Source: Actinomyces sp. 432 (lineage in GTDB: Bacteria > Actinomycetota > Actinomycetes > Actinomycetales > Actinomycetaceae). Taken from it: DNA of 64,000 bases. A program made the translations under genes and the position numbers. Each line of letters begins with the position of its first letter. Position 1 is the stretch's first letter. Below the pieces are notes generated by a model. That model saw nothing but the letters and a program-made list of their open reading frames with translations, made no database searches and was not told where the DNA came from. The stretch lies in NCBI RefSeq assembly GCF_009930875.1, contig NZ_CP025249.1, positions 310,001 through 374,000 of the forward strand, in the 5' to 3' direction. Below are positions 39,710 through 49,549 of this stretch, piece by piece.

Positions 39710-40794
39710 TTAGCGGGAGCGCCAGGAGCGCAGGCCGGCCTCACCGGCAGCAATCGCACCGAACAGAGCGCCCGCAATCGGCCAGATCATCCAGCTGATG
39801 TCCCAGCTGGAGCCGATGAAGGACCAGGCGAGGTAGATGGCTATGCACCCGATCCAGTACGGACCGGCGATCGCCTCAATGAACGGGTTCTCCTCGGGTT
39901 GCGCCAGGTGGGCGCGGCGTCGGCTGGGCGGCCCTCCTCGGTGACGGTCGTGTGCGTCATGGAGGCCCAGGTGGTCGGCAGGAAAATGCGTAGCCCGGCC
40001 GCGACCATGAACAGCGTGAGGACCAGGCCCAGCGGTGGTCCGGAGCGGTCGGCTGACTCCTGGAATAGGATGCCTGCCCCTACGGTGGGGATTGGAGCCA
40101 TGATCCACAGGGCCACGGCGATGCTCAGTGCACGCGATCGCACTCCCTCGTGCTCCAGTCGCAGTCGCGCGGTCCATGATGACACCATCGGACTGCGCGT
40201 GAACTTGCCGTCCGTCAGGTGGGTGAGGCCGGTGAAGGCCCGGTGGCGGCGTATCAGCACGGACACCGCCAGTGCCACTACGACGAGCGTCAGAACGAGT
40301 CCGAGCGTTGAAGCCTGGTGCTCGTTCAAGGGGATGAGCCCCAGGCCGTCCTTGCCCTGGGATAGGGATGCGCATCCGAACAGCGGTACCGCCGCCAGCA
40401 CGCAAAGGGCCACGCCATTGCCGAGCAGGGTGCCTGTGCTGCGTCTCGCCTCGGCGAGCGCCTGGGCCTCCGGTAGCGTAATGACGGGGTACTCCGGCGG
40501 TGTCGTATCGGGCATGGTGAGAGTCGCGGCGGGCGCGTCGGCGGCCCCCGCTGCCGATGCGTCGCCGGCGCCGCGAATGTCGGGAAGGATGCCGAGCGCG
40601 GGTGCCAGCTCCTCCAGGTTTCCGAAGTCAGTGATTACCGAGCCGACCGCCTCGTTGTGCGACTTCCCGGAGGCGACGGCGTCTGCGTAGGCGTCCTCCA
40701 TCATGGCGTGGAGCTCGCGCTTGGCCTCCAGCAGGCGCGGGGTGGCCGGGTAGGGGGCGAACATGGCCTCGAGGAAGGTGTCGATGGTGTCCAT
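39710..40794 (-). pseudogene. Permease-prefix-domain membrane protein, one apparent -1 frameshift
   Basis: The N-terminus MDTIDTFLEAMFAPYPATPR with LLEAKRELHAMMEDAYADA and EAVGSVITDFGNLEEL is the permease prefix domain found beside PadR regulators. Helices follow at ~165-185, ~210-230 and ~265-310. The last two helices (IAGPYWIGCIAIYLAWSFIG and MIWPIAGALFGAIAA) are in another frame. Adding one C to the run opposite 39896-39898 joins them as WRNPEENPFIEA. The corrected length is 361. The ATG at 40794 has AAGGA. Probably regulated by the PadR protein encoded just upstream. Confidence 0.75.
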
Positions 40795-40892
40795 CAGGGT
40801 TCCTTGTCTGTCTGGGATCTGTCTGGGGTCTGGCTGGGCGGCTGCGGGCGGGTTGTCTGGTGTGGCCTCTGTCTGGGGCGTTGATTGTGCGG

Positions 40893-41246
40893 TCAGGGCG
40901 ACGTCGACGTATCTGGGTTGTGAGTGCGCTGCGCGAAGCGGTCGATGAGGGCCTTGGTGTCCTCCCACTCGGCGAGCTTGCCCGTCAGGTGGGTGTTCCC
41001 GGCCTCGGTGAGCCGGTAGTAGGTGCGGGGCTTGCCCGATTCGCTGGTGTCTGCGAAGGAGCTGACCAGCCCTGCCGACTCCAGGCGCTTGAGGGCCGAG
41101 TACAGCGTGGTCTGCTTGATCGTGTACTGCCCCTGCGCCACCTCGGCGATGGTCTTGGCGAGTTCGTAGGCGTAGGAGGGGCGGTCGCGTAGCAGCGTGA
41201 GGGCGATCAGGTCGATGTAGCCGCGGATGGCGTCGGCGCTAATCAT
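40893..41246 (-). CDS. PadR-family transcriptional regulator
   Basis: 117 residues. The winged HTH has LIALTLLRDRPSYAYELAKT, TTLYSALKRLESAGLV and KPRTYYRLTEAG, all typical of PadR. It lies 98 bp upstream of the permease-prefix gene on the same strand. PadR proteins usually repress an adjacent membrane-protein gene. The palindrome at 41316 is a candidate operator. Confidence 0.9.
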   Translation of the reverse strand: MISADAIRGYIDLIALTLLRDRPSYAYELAKTIAEVAQGQYTIKQTTLYSALKRLESAGLVSSFADTSESGKPRTYYRLTEAGNTHLTGKLAEWEDTKALIDRFAQRTHNPDTSTSP

Positions 41247-41315
41247 GACGACCTTCCGCGGGGTGCTCTGGCCCTGGGGGTCGGGGCCGGGGTGCGACGC
41301 TTGTTCATACGTTCA

Positions 41316-41340
41316 ACGTACTACGACAGACGTAGTACGT
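41316..41340 (-). promoter_or_regulatory. Palindrome upstream of the PadR gene
   Basis: ACGTACTACG is perfectly inverted after 5 bp (ACAGA). It lies 70 bp before the PadR start, in the promoter region, and so is a candidate autoregulatory operator. Confidence 0.6.
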
Positions 41341-41521
41341 CCAGTGGTGTATGTGGCGTGCTTGGGGCAGCCCCTGTTCTTCGGGTACGGGGCTACCGTT
41401 GGTCACCGGTTGACGGTGGTGCGGCCATCGCCCGAGTGACCGGAACCGCAGTGATGTGAATGACGACCGTGTCCCGCACCTGCACAGCTCGGGCACAGCG
41501 CCGGGTCCTAGTCTTAGGCAC

Positions 41522-43129
41522 ATGGCCTTCGCACCCGCGGCAGCAGCCGCATCGCTTCGCGCACTCACTGCCCTTGACGCCGCCGTGAGTGCCGACACCC
41601 CAACGGATTCCGCGACCTCCGCGGCCACTGAGGGTGCCGCCGACGCCGCCGAGGCAGTGGTGGAGGCCACTGCGGACGTGTTCTCCCTGGCCTGGCGGGT
41701 CGGCCTCGGGGCGCTCATGGGTATCGCGCTGGTGTTCATCCTCGTCGTCGTCCTGCGCACTATGGGCCGCCGCCGGGTGATGTACGCGGAGCTCATTCGC
41801 TTCTGCCGCACCCCGATGTACGCGATGGCGGCCCTCGCCGGCGCTTTCATCGGCGGGCAGGTTGCCTTCTTCGACCTCTCCCAGCCGGACTGGGCGCAGT
41901 TCGTGCTGCATGCGCTGCTCATCGGCATCATCCTGTCCGCCACCTGGGTGGTGGTGGGCGTGGCCAAGGCGGTGGAGTCCTCCGTTGTGATCGGGGTGCG
42001 CTCCCACGGCGACGTCGACCGCACCAAGCGCATCACCACGCAGGCACAGGTGCTGCGGCGCGTAGCCGAGGTCATCATCGTCGTCTGCGGACTAGTCGGG
42101 GTGGCGATGACCTTCCCGTCGGCGCGCGTGGCGATGGCCTCGCTGCTGGCCTCAGCCGGACTCGTGTCGGTGGTCGCCGGCCTTGCCGCCCAGTCCACCC
42201 TGGGCAACCTCTTCGCGGGAATCCAGTTGGCCACCACCGACGCCATCCGCGTCGACGACGTCGTCGTGGTAAACGAGGAGCAGGGCTTCATCGAGGAGAT
42301 CACCCTGACCTACGTGGTGGTGCGCGTGTGGGACGGGCGCAGGCTCATCTTCCCCTCCACCTACTTCACCCAGAACCCCTTCGCCAACTGGTCGCGCCGC
42401 GGCAACCAGCTGACCGGCACCTTCACCCTCGACCTGGACTGGCGCGCACCGGTCGCGGCCCTGCGCGCAGAGGTGGAGCGGATCCTGTCCGGCTCGGCCG
42501 TGTGGGACGGGCGCGTCGCGTCCGTGGACGTCACCGATACCTCCGCGGGTACCGTCACCGTGCGGGTGGCCGTATCTGGAGCGAATAACGCCGACGTGTT
42601 CGCCCTCCAGTGCCAGCTGCGCGAGGAGCTGGTTGCCTGGTTGCAGCGCGAGGCGCCCTACGCCCTGCCGCGCACCCGCGTGGAGGTGGACAACGTGGAC
42701 GTCGCCCACGACCCTACGCCGGAGAAGGTGGCTCGCCTGGCCGAGGAGCTCGTCACCCTGCAGAAGCCGAGCGCCGACGGCGTCGAGCCGGTAGAGGAGG
42801 CCACGTCCGTGCAGCGGCCGCTCGCTGACGACCCGATCGAGGCCGCACGCCTGCGCGCGGTCGCCAAGGGACGGGCGAAGCTCCGCCGCGCGCGCCGGGA
42901 CAAGGTGCGGCGCCGCCGCATCCTCGCCCGCGACGCGGCGCAGTCCGGTGCTTTAGCCGACGGTTCCGGCGTGCCCGCCCGCCCGGTGGACACCGGTGAA
43001 GCGACCGGTGTCATCTCTACCCAGGAGCAGCAGGCCTATGCAGATGCCGCCGAGTCCGTATCAGACAAGCCGGGCAAGCTGGGAAAGCTGGGCATGGGCA
43101 AGTCCAGCACGGATGCCGACGACGACTGA
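41522..43129 (+). CDS. MscS-family mechanosensitive ion channel
   Basis: 535 residues. Helices lie at ~60-85, ~100-120 and ~135-155, then the pore-lining MscS helix LLASAGLVSVVAGLAAQSTL, followed by GNLFAGIQLATTDAIRVDD and the beta domain with IFPSTYFTQNPFANWSR. The last ~150 residues are a charged, Arg/Lys-rich cytoplasmic extension ending near KLGKLGMGKSSTDADDD, longer than standard MscS. The start is uncertain: 41522 fits the protein, and an in-frame ATG at 41456 also exists. Confidence 0.88.
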   Translation: MAFAPAAAAASLRALTALDAAVSADTPTDSATSAATEGAADAAEAVVEATADVFSLAWRVGLGALMGIALVFILVVVLRTMGRRRVMYAELIRFCRTPMYAMAALAGAFIGGQVAFFDLSQPDWAQFVLHALLIGIILSATWVVVGVAKAVESSVVIGVRSHGDVDRTKRITTQAQVLRRVAEVIIVVCGLVGVAMTFPSARVAMASLLASAGLVSVVAGLAAQSTLGNLFAGIQLATTDAIRVDDVVVVNEEQGFIEEITLTYVVVRVWDGRRLIFPSTYFTQNPFANWSRRGNQLTGTFTLDLDWRAPVAALRAEVERILSGSAVWDGRVASVDVTDTSAGTVTVRVAVSGANNADVFALQCQLREELVAWLQREAPYALPRTRVEVDNVDVAHDPTPEKVARLAEELVTLQKPSADGVEPVEEATSVQRPLADDPIEAARLRAVAKGRAKLRRARRDKVRRRRILARDAAQSGALADGSGVPARPVDTGEATGVISTQEQQAYADAAESVSDKPGKLGKLGMGKSSTDADDD

Positions 43130-43263
43130 AGTTCGCGCGCGCGAGCCGTTGTGGCCGGGCGGTGGAGCGTCGCTGGTATTCCCGGCCCAGGCGTTTTTTC
43201 AGGTGAGACTATCCACGCCGATGCGGGGTTGTCGGCCCCTTGCCGCGGGGCCAGTATGGGGCC

Positions 43264-43716
43264 ATGACAGCTGAAGGCATTAGCTCCGCCCCGCGCCTTG
43301 ACCCCACCGTCATCGCTCGCACCGACGCCGAGTGGCGGGCCGTGCTCAGCCCGTTGGAGTACCACGTGCTGCGCGAGGCCGGCACCGAGCGCCCCTATAC
43401 CGGGGAGCTGCTTGACGAGCACCGCGAGGGCATCTACAGCTGTCGGGCCTGCGGCGCCGAGTTGTTCCGCTCCACTACCAAGTTCGACTCCCACTGCGGG
43501 TGGCCCTCCTTCTACGATCCGTCCCGCACCGACGCCGTGGTGCTGTCCACGGACACCTCTCACGGCATGGTGCGCACCGAGGTGCGCTGCGCGGCCTGCA
43601 ACAGCCACCTCGGGCACGTCTTCGACGACGCCCCCAGCACTCCTACCGGCCAGCGCTACTGCATGAACTCCGTTAGCCTGAGCTTCGAGCCCGACGTGGA
43701 CTCCACCGAGGCGTAG
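43264..43716 (+). CDS. msrB: Peptide-methionine (R)-S-oxide reductase
   Basis: 150 residues. It reduces methionine-R-sulfoxide in proteins. The zinc-binding pairs are C60/C63 and C109/C112, with [13 protein letters not shown] in between. The catalytic Cys133 is in [11 protein letters not shown]; the usual residue after it is I or V. Normal length for MsrB. No thioredoxin partner is adjacent. Confidence 0.95.
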   Translation: MTAEGISSAPRLDPTVIARTDAEWRAVLSPLEYHVLREAGTERPYTGELLDEHREGIYSCRACGAELFRSTTKFDSHCGWPSFYDPSRTDAVVLSTDTSHGMVRTEVRCAACNSHLGHVFDDAPSTPTGQRYCMNSVSLSFEPDVDSTEA

Positions 43717-43778
43717 CCCGACTCAGTGAGCATCCGCGCCGCGGCCAGATGCCGGTAGCGTCCAGTAGGAGGCCCAAC

Positions 43779-44768
43779 GTGCTGCGCGTGCTCACCCTGA
43801 ACCTTCAGCACTGTCTGCCCGGTGCCGGCGCGGGGGACGGAACAGCCGCGTCGGGCTCGCTGGCCGGTGCCGACATCCGCGACCCCGCCACCGCCCGCGC
43901 CGTGCTGACGGCCCTGGCGGAGCAGATCGCCGAGCTTGCCCCCGACGTGGTCGCGTTGCAGGAGGTCGACCTCGGTCAGGTCCGCTCCGGGCGGCTGGAC
44001 CAGGCGGCAGTCCTGGCCGAGCTGCTCGGGTGGTGCCACCGCCGCTTCGCCGCCGCCTGGGCGGGCCCGGTCACCGGCCTGCGCCGCCGTCCACTGCACT
44101 CGGCACTGGCCCGGCCCGCCGACGACGTGCTCGGCCCCGCCCGTGCCGTGTTCGGTCAGGGCCCGGTCGGCTTCGGGAACGCGCTGTTGAGCCGGTATCC
44201 CATCACCGCCTGGAGGGTGATGCGGCTGGGCCGCGGTCCGGCCACGCTCCTGCGCCGCGGCAACCCCATCGACCCGCGCTCCTACCGCCTGTTCACCGCC
44301 ACCGCGCGCAACCTACTGGTCGGTCGACTGGAGCCGCCGGGGGACGTGCTGCCCGGCGTCGGTGTGCTCAACCTGGGCGTCACCCACCTGGCTACCCGCG
44401 CCGAGACCGCGCACCGACAGCTGGACTCCGCCTGGGGCGCCTTGACCACACTCCCCGGCCCGCACCTGCTGGCCGGCGACTTCAACCTGTCCACGGAAAC
44501 GGTGGCCGCGCTCGGCGTCGGCAGACTGCTGGGGGACGGACCTACCTTCCCCGCAGCCAATCCGGTACGTCGCATTGACCACTTCCTCTCCGACCCCCTC
44601 GTCGGCGCTCCGCCCCCGACGGCGGGCGAAGCCGCCGTCCCGGAGGCGGGCGCGCCCGGCGGCAGTCTGCCGGCCGGGCCCCGGCTGCGCGCCGTCGGCG
44701 GCGGGACCCGCGCCTTCGTCGTCTCCGACCACGCCGGGACCTGGATCGACCTCGAGCCGGTCGACTAA
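43779..44768 (+). CDS. Endonuclease/exonuclease/phosphatase (EEP) family protein
   Basis: 329 residues from a GTG at 43779 with a perfect AGGAGG six bases upstream. The alternative ATG at 43749 has none. EEP motifs in order are LTLNLQH, VALQEVD, GNALLSRYPI, GVTHLATRAETAHRQ, LLAGDFNL, RRIDHFL and VSDHAG, which is a complete metal-dependent phosphodiesterase/phosphatase active site. No signal peptide. The substrate (nucleic acid, lipid headgroup or other) cannot be told. Confidence 0.88.
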   Translation: MLRVLTLNLQHCLPGAGAGDGTAASGSLAGADIRDPATARAVLTALAEQIAELAPDVVALQEVDLGQVRSGRLDQAAVLAELLGWCHRRFAAAWAGPVTGLRRRPLHSALARPADDVLGPARAVFGQGPVGFGNALLSRYPITAWRVMRLGRGPATLLRRGNPIDPRSYRLFTATARNLLVGRLEPPGDVLPGVGVLNLGVTHLATRAETAHRQLDSAWGALTTLPGPHLLAGDFNLSTETVAALGVGRLLGDGPTFPAANPVRRIDHFLSDPLVGAPPPTAGEAAVPEAGAPGGSLPAGPRLRAVGGGTRAFVVSDHAGTWIDLEPVD

Positions 44769-44787
44769 GAGCGGTTGGGGAGAACCA

Positions 44788-45822
44788 GTGGCTGACGTGG
44801 TTGGGGGCCTGGCGGTCTTCGCCGTCGTCATTGCGGTGGGCTGGGTGCTGGTGCGCACCGGGGCCGTGCCCGTGGGGTCCGACACCGTCCTGACCCGCCT
44901 GTGCTTCTTCGCCGCCACGCCCGCCCTGCTGATCACCACCCTCGTCGGCGCCGACCTTGCGGCCGTCACCTCGGTGGGCACCGCCGTCGCCGTCGGGGCC
45001 GAGCTGCTGGGACTGGCGACCGCCTGGTGCGTGCACCGCCGCCTACTGCACCGCCCGGTGGCCGAGGCGATGATCGGGGCACTTGCCTCCGCCTACGTCA
45101 ACGCCGCCAATCTGGGCATCCCGGTGCTGGTACTGGTACTCGGTGACGCCACCGCGGTCGCCCCGATCCTGTTGCTGCAACTGTTGGTCCTCACGCCGCT
45201 CGCCTTCACTGTGCTGGATGCCGCGACCCGGCGCGGCAGTCCCTCCCGCTTCGCCACCTACACGCTGCCGCTGCGCAACCCACTGGTGCTCGCAGTGCTG
45301 GTCGGCGTGCTGGTGAACCTGAGCGGCATGGACCTGGGTGCCTTGCTGCGCGGGCACCTCGCCGAGCTGCTCGACACGCTGGGGCGGATCGCCGTGCCGC
45401 TGATGATGCTGTCGCTGGGCATGAGCCTGGCCGCATCCCGGCTGCGGCCGCCGCGGAGCGTGGCCGGCGCGCCGAAGCCCGGGCCGGTCGGGGAGGACGA
45501 GGCAACGGGCGGAGCCGTGCCCCGCGTCGTCAACGTTCCGCCCGAGCCGGCGCACGACGCCGCCAGCCGCACCGCACTGCGCTGGGCGGTGGCGTGGAAG
45601 CTGCTGGTCGTGCCCGGTCTGGCGGCGGGTCTGGGGCTGGCGGCCGGCCTGCGCGGTGCCGCCCTGTTGATGCCGGTGACGACGGCGTCATTGCCGACGG
45701 CGCAGAACGTGTTCATGTACGCCTCCCGTTACGGGGTGGCCAAGCCCCTGGCCCGGGATGCCGTGCTGCTCACGACGGCGGGGTTCGTGCCGGTGGTGCT
45801 GGTGGCCGCGGCGGTGCTGTGA
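44788..45822 (+). CDS. AEC family auxin-efflux-carrier-type transporter
   Basis: 344 residues with about ten membrane helices in two blocks of five, separated by a Pro/Gly-rich loop (~225-270). ASAYVNAANLGIPVLVLVLG and PLMMLSLGMSLA are typical of AEC permeases, which carry organic acids. The GTG start follows GGGGAGA, 20 bp after the EEP gene. Confidence 0.85.
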   Translation: MADVVGGLAVFAVVIAVGWVLVRTGAVPVGSDTVLTRLCFFAATPALLITTLVGADLAAVTSVGTAVAVGAELLGLATAWCVHRRLLHRPVAEAMIGALASAYVNAANLGIPVLVLVLGDATAVAPILLLQLLVLTPLAFTVLDAATRRGSPSRFATYTLPLRNPLVLAVLVGVLVNLSGMDLGALLRGHLAELLDTLGRIAVPLMMLSLGMSLAASRLRPPRSVAGAPKPGPVGEDEATGGAVPRVVNVPPEPAHDAASRTALRWAVAWKLLVVPGLAAGLGLAAGLRGAALLMPVTTASLPTAQNVFMYASRYGVAKPLARDAVLLTTAGFVPVVLVAAAVL

Positions 45823-45894
45823 ACCGTCGGAGCAGGCCCGGCTGTGCGGGCGGCGAGTACGGGTCGCGGGCAGGCGGGCCGCAGCACGGTCGAA

Positions 45895-46611
45895 TCAGGT
45901 AGCGAGGAATCCCCGCAGGCCGCGATCCAGCAGTACCTCGCGCACCTCCGCCACGATCTCGCGCATGTGCTGCTCGGCCTGTTCAACCCTGCCCGCGGCG
46001 ATTGCCTCGGCCAGGCGAACGTGCAGCTCCAAGGCCTGTGGCTTAGGAGACTGCCAGGGCGCGCCGACCAGCCGCGCGCGGCCGCTGAGCACCTCGGCCA
46101 CCACCTCGGTGAGGGCGGCGAAGGTGTCGTTCTGGCTTGCCGTGAGTACCAGGCTGTGGAAGGCGATATCGGCGTCGAGGTATGAGGCGACGGATCCGGT
46201 GCTTCCCTGTTCGCGGATCGTGTTGGCCAGGCGCAGTAGTTCCAGGCGCTGTGCTTCGGTGGCGCGGCGGGCCGCGGCCGCGGCGGCGACGGGCTCTACG
46301 GCGGCGCGCAGCTCGGTCAGTGCTCCGAACTTCGGTCCCTCGGGGTCTGCGTCGAGTTGCCAGCGGATTACCAGGGGTGACAGTGCCGCCCAATCGGCAG
46401 GTGGCCTTACCACCGCCCCCACGCGGCGGCGGGACTCCACGAGTCCTACCGACTCCAGGGTGCGTACGCAGTCCCGGGCGAGGGTGCGCGAGATGTCGTG
46501 CTGGGACTGGATGTCGTCAAGGGTGAGGGACTCTCCTGGTCTGAGCTTGCCGGAGATGATGGCGCGGCCGAGGGCGTCAAGGATGTCGCCGCGTCGGACT
46601 GAGGATGTCAT
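45895..46611 (-). CDS. GntR/FadR-family regulator, probable gluconate repressor
   Basis: 238 residues. The N-terminal HTH is GDILDALGRAIISGKLRPGE with RTLARDCVRTLESVGLVESR. The C-terminal FCD helical domain includes LTELRAAVEPVAAAAAARRA, DADIAFHSLVLTASQND and HVRLAEAIAAGRVEQAEQHM. It is divergent from gntK, so gluconate or a phosphorylated derivative is the expected ligand. Confidence 0.9.
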   Translation of the reverse strand: MTSSVRRGDILDALGRAIISGKLRPGESLTLDDIQSQHDISRTLARDCVRTLESVGLVESRRRVGAVVRPPADWAALSPLVIRWQLDADPEGPKFGALTELRAAVEPVAAAAAARRATEAQRLELLRLANTIREQGSTGSVASYLDADIAFHSLVLTASQNDTFAALTEVVAEVLSGRARLVGAPWQSPKPQALELHVRLAEAIAAGRVEQAEQHMREIVAEVREVLLDRGLRGFLAT

Positions 46612-46828
46612 GGCCGCTCCCGGGGCAGTGGGTCAGAACGTGTGCGGAGTTGGCTGCGGCGGCCGTTGCCGCGCCGTCGGGCCGGTACCGCCGGAGACTC
46701 AGCGGCTCTGGACAAGATGCATGATGCGACGCCCACATAATCAAGGACCTAAGACCTATATAAAGGTAGCACGTAAACCCGCATAATCGTAGTACCCAAC
46801 GTAGACGACGGAGTCAAAGGAGCCCGCC

Positions 46829-47350
46829 ATGAACCAACCCGTTGAGCACCTCGTCATCATGGGGGTGGCCGGCTGTGGGAAGACCACCGCAGCAGCGAAC
46901 CTCCACCGCGCGCTGGGCTGGCCCGTGGCCGAGGCCGACGACTTCCACCCGCAGGCGAATATCGACAAGATGTCCAGCGGCATCCCGCTGGACGACGATG
47001 ACCGGCGTCCCTGGCTCGAGTCCCTGCGCGACTGGATGAGCGAGCAGGCGGCCTCCGGCACGAAGACCATCGTCACCTGCTCCGCGCTGAAGCGGGCCTA
47101 CCGCGACTTGCTGTCACAGGCGGACGGGCGCGTCTTCTTCATCCACCTGGTTGCCGAGCAGGAGGAACTGCGTGAGCGCATGGAGCGCCGCGCGGGGCAC
47201 TTCATGCCCCCGGCTCTCCTGCCCTCGCAATTCGCAACCCTCGAGCCCCTGGAGGACGACGAGGATGGCATCACCGTGGTCTCGCGTGCTACGCCCGAGG
47301 CAACCTTCGAGGCCATCCTCGCGGCGCTTGAGGCCGCCACGCCGGCCTGA
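46829..47350 (+). CDS. gntK: Gluconokinase
   Basis: 173 residues, the standard size. It phosphorylates gluconate to 6-phosphogluconate for the pentose phosphate route. Walker A GVAGCGKTT is at 12-20, then EADDFHPQANIDKMSSGIPL, which holds the sugar, and VTCSALKRAYRDLL. AAAGGAG precedes the ATG. The 217-bp divergent region to the GntR gene contains ACCTATATAAAGGT (about 46750), a possible regulator site. Confidence 0.95.
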   Translation: MNQPVEHLVIMGVAGCGKTTAAANLHRALGWPVAEADDFHPQANIDKMSSGIPLDDDDRRPWLESLRDWMSEQAASGTKTIVTCSALKRAYRDLLSQADGRVFFIHLVAEQEELRERMERRAGHFMPPALLPSQFATLEPLEDDEDGITVVSRATPEATFEAILAALEAATPA

Positions 47351-47400
47351 CCGTTCTTGTCCCCCGTTCCCCACCCATCTTCGTCATGGAGACATTGACA

Positions 47401-48810
47401 ATGACGCACACAATCCTGGCCGCTGCGGACGCCGTGCCGCACGCGGGCAATGACTTACAGCTGATCCTCGCCGCACTGGTCGGCATCGCCACGATCATCG
47501 TTCTGATCGTCTGGACCAAGGTCCACCCCTTCCTGGCGCTCACGCTCGGATCTGCGGTGCTTGCGCTGGTGGCCGGCATCCCCCTGGCCGACACCTTCAC
47601 GGCATTCACCTCCGGCCTGGGGTCCACCATCGGCGACGTGGGCACACTGATCGCCTTCGGCGCCATCATCGGCAAGCTGCTGATCGACTCCGGCGGCGCG
47701 GATCAGATCGTCGACACGATCCTGGACCACACCTCGGCGAGCCGCCTCCCGTGGGCCATGGCGCTGATCGCCTTCGTAGTCGGTATTCCACTGTTCTTCG
47801 AGGTGGGGATCGTCCTGCTGATCCCCGTGGTGATGATGGTGGCCCGGCGGGCCCGCCAGCCACTGGTGCTCGTGGGCGTGCCCGCCCTGGCGGGGCTCTC
47901 CGCCCTGCACGGCCTGGTGCCCCCGCACCCCGGACCGCTCATCGCCATTGACGCCGTCGGGGCCAACCTCGGCATTACCCTCGGCTTCGGCCTGCTGGTC
48001 GCGATCCCCACCGTGATCGTTGCGGGCCCGCTGTCGGCCCGGCTCATGGCCCGCTGGGTGCCGATCGAGGCGCCTGAGCCGCTTGGTGGGAGCGAGCAGC
48101 GCGAGCGCAGCGGTGCACGGCCGTCCTTCGGCGTGTCCATCAGCGTTGTGCTGCTGCCGGTGCTGCTGATGCTCATGCGTACGGTGGTCGAGACGTTGGT
48201 TGAGACGAAGTCGCCCGACGGCTCCAGTAACCCGCTCGCCCACTTCGCCCTCTTCCTGGGCCAGCCCATTGTTGCCCTGCTGCTGACCGTGCTGGTGGCG
48301 ATCCTCGTCTTCGGCGTGCGCATGGGCGACACGGCCGATGAGATCTCCGCCCGCGTAGGCGGCGCGCTTGGGCCGATCGCCGGGATCCTGCTGATTGTCG
48401 GCGCCGGCGGCGGATTCAAGCAGACGCTGATCGAGTCTGGCATCGCCACGATCATCGCCGGCTGGCTCGAGCAGGCCGCCGTGCCGGCGCTCCTGGCCGG
48501 CTGGCTGGTGGCGGTGGCGGTTCGCCTGGCCACCGGATCCGCCACGGTTGCCACGATTACCGCTGCGGGCATCATGGCGCCCCTGGCTTCTGACATGCCG
48601 CCGGTGGAGGCGGCCCTGCTGGTGCTGGCGATCGGCGCCGGGTCGGTGTTCCTCTCGCACGTCAACGACGCCGGATTCTGGCTCGTCAAGGAGTACTTCG
48701 GTATGACCGTGGGGCAGACCTTCAAGACCTGGTCGCTAATGGAGACGATCCTGTCAGTGACTGCGCTGGTGGTGGTCCTGGTGCTGGCCCTGCTGCTTGG
48801 CGTGCTGTAG
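47401..48810 (+). CDS. GntP-family gluconate permease
   Basis: 469 residues with about 12-14 helices. The GntP signatures are KVHPFLALTLGSAVLALVAG, GLGSTIGDVGTLIAFGAIIG, LFFEVGIVLLIPVV and SALHGLVPPHPGPLIA, with HVNDAGFWLVKEYFGMTVG near the end. It imports gluconate for GntK. I chose the ATG at 47401 because GGAG lies nine bases upstream; an in-frame ATG at 47386 is possible. Confidence 0.93.
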   Translation: MTHTILAAADAVPHAGNDLQLILAALVGIATIIVLIVWTKVHPFLALTLGSAVLALVAGIPLADTFTAFTSGLGSTIGDVGTLIAFGAIIGKLLIDSGGADQIVDTILDHTSASRLPWAMALIAFVVGIPLFFEVGIVLLIPVVMMVARRARQPLVLVGVPALAGLSALHGLVPPHPGPLIAIDAVGANLGITLGFGLLVAIPTVIVAGPLSARLMARWVPIEAPEPLGGSEQRERSGARPSFGVSISVVLLPVLLMLMRTVVETLVETKSPDGSSNPLAHFALFLGQPIVALLLTVLVAILVFGVRMGDTADEISARVGGALGPIAGILLIVGAGGGFKQTLIESGIATIIAGWLEQAAVPALLAGWLVAVAVRLATGSATVATITAAGIMAPLASDMPPVEAALLVLAIGAGSVFLSHVNDAGFWLVKEYFGMTVGQTFKTWSLMETILSVTALVVVLVLALLLGVL

Positions 48811-48862
48811 CGGTTTCCCGCCCATGTGGCCGGGGCTGCTGGCAGACACGGGCGGGGGAGAG

Positions 48863-48900
48863 AGCGCTCCGCGGGGTAGCTTCCTGCCCCGCGGAGCGCT
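48863..48900 (+). terminator. Terminator hairpin of the gluconate operon
   Basis: A perfect 14-bp stem (48863-48876 with 48887-48900) has a 10-nt loop, 53 bases after the permease stop. The rest of the gap to 49224 shows no gene. Confidence 0.75.
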
Positions 48901-49224
48901 TTACGGCCCTGTCGCCCTGTTGCCGGTGTGCCCGCGCGGACCGGTGCGCCGCCGAAATGTACGGGGACCCATCCGGTTTCCGGTCCCAGCTGGCGTTCAG
49001 GAATCCCGGGAAATACGTGAGCCGCCCGGAAGTATGATCGGCCTGGCATGAGAAGATGATGAATAAAACATGGGCGGGCGATTGCTGTATTGCAAACCGT
49101 TGAGAGGGGTCTCACTCCTAGGCAATTCTGGTGTATGTTGCTTCTAGGCGTATAGGCGCCAGTGCTCTGTGTGGCATTATGCCTACGGGCGCGTCGTTCA
49201 ACTCGACACGAAGGGAAACGCGTC

Positions 49225-49482
49225 ATGGGTGAACTCATCGGGATGGTCATCTTCGGCGGCATCATCGGTGCCCTGGCCAGGCTGATCATGAGGGGGGACC
49301 AGAGTCTGTCTATTTTGTGGACAATTGTCCTGGGCGCTGCCGGCGCCTTCGTCGGCGGCTGGCTGGCCGGGATGCTGGGTGTGGCGGACACCCCGGGGAT
49401 CGACTGGATCCGTTGGCTGCTCTCTCTGGTGGCGGCCATGGTCGCCATTTACGTGTACCTGGCTGTCGCCCGCAGGCGGTGA
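49225..49482 (+). CDS. GlsB/YeaQ/YmgE-type small membrane protein
   Basis: 85 residues with three hydrophobic helices. MGELIGMVIFGGIIGALARL, LWTIVLGAAGAFVGGWLAGM and a C-terminal WLLSLVAAMVAIYVYLAVARRR match the family often called transglycosylase-associated or stress-response membrane protein. The AAGGG ribosome site favours 49225 over the upstream frame start at 49162. Confidence 0.9.
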   Translation: MGELIGMVIFGGIIGALARLIMRGDQSLSILWTIVLGAAGAFVGGWLAGMLGVADTPGIDWIRWLLSLVAAMVAIYVYLAVARRR

Positions 49483-49510
49483 GCGGCCCGTCGGCAGACG
49501 GGGAAGGCAG

Positions 49511-49549
49511 GGTCGTGGTGAAGTCGCGGAATGCGGCTTCACCACGACC
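49511..49549 (+). terminator. Hairpin after the GlsB-like gene
   Basis: GGTCGTGGTGAAG (49511-49523) is perfectly inverted at 49537-49549, with a 13-nt loop. No other feature is evident up to 49805. Confidence 0.65.
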
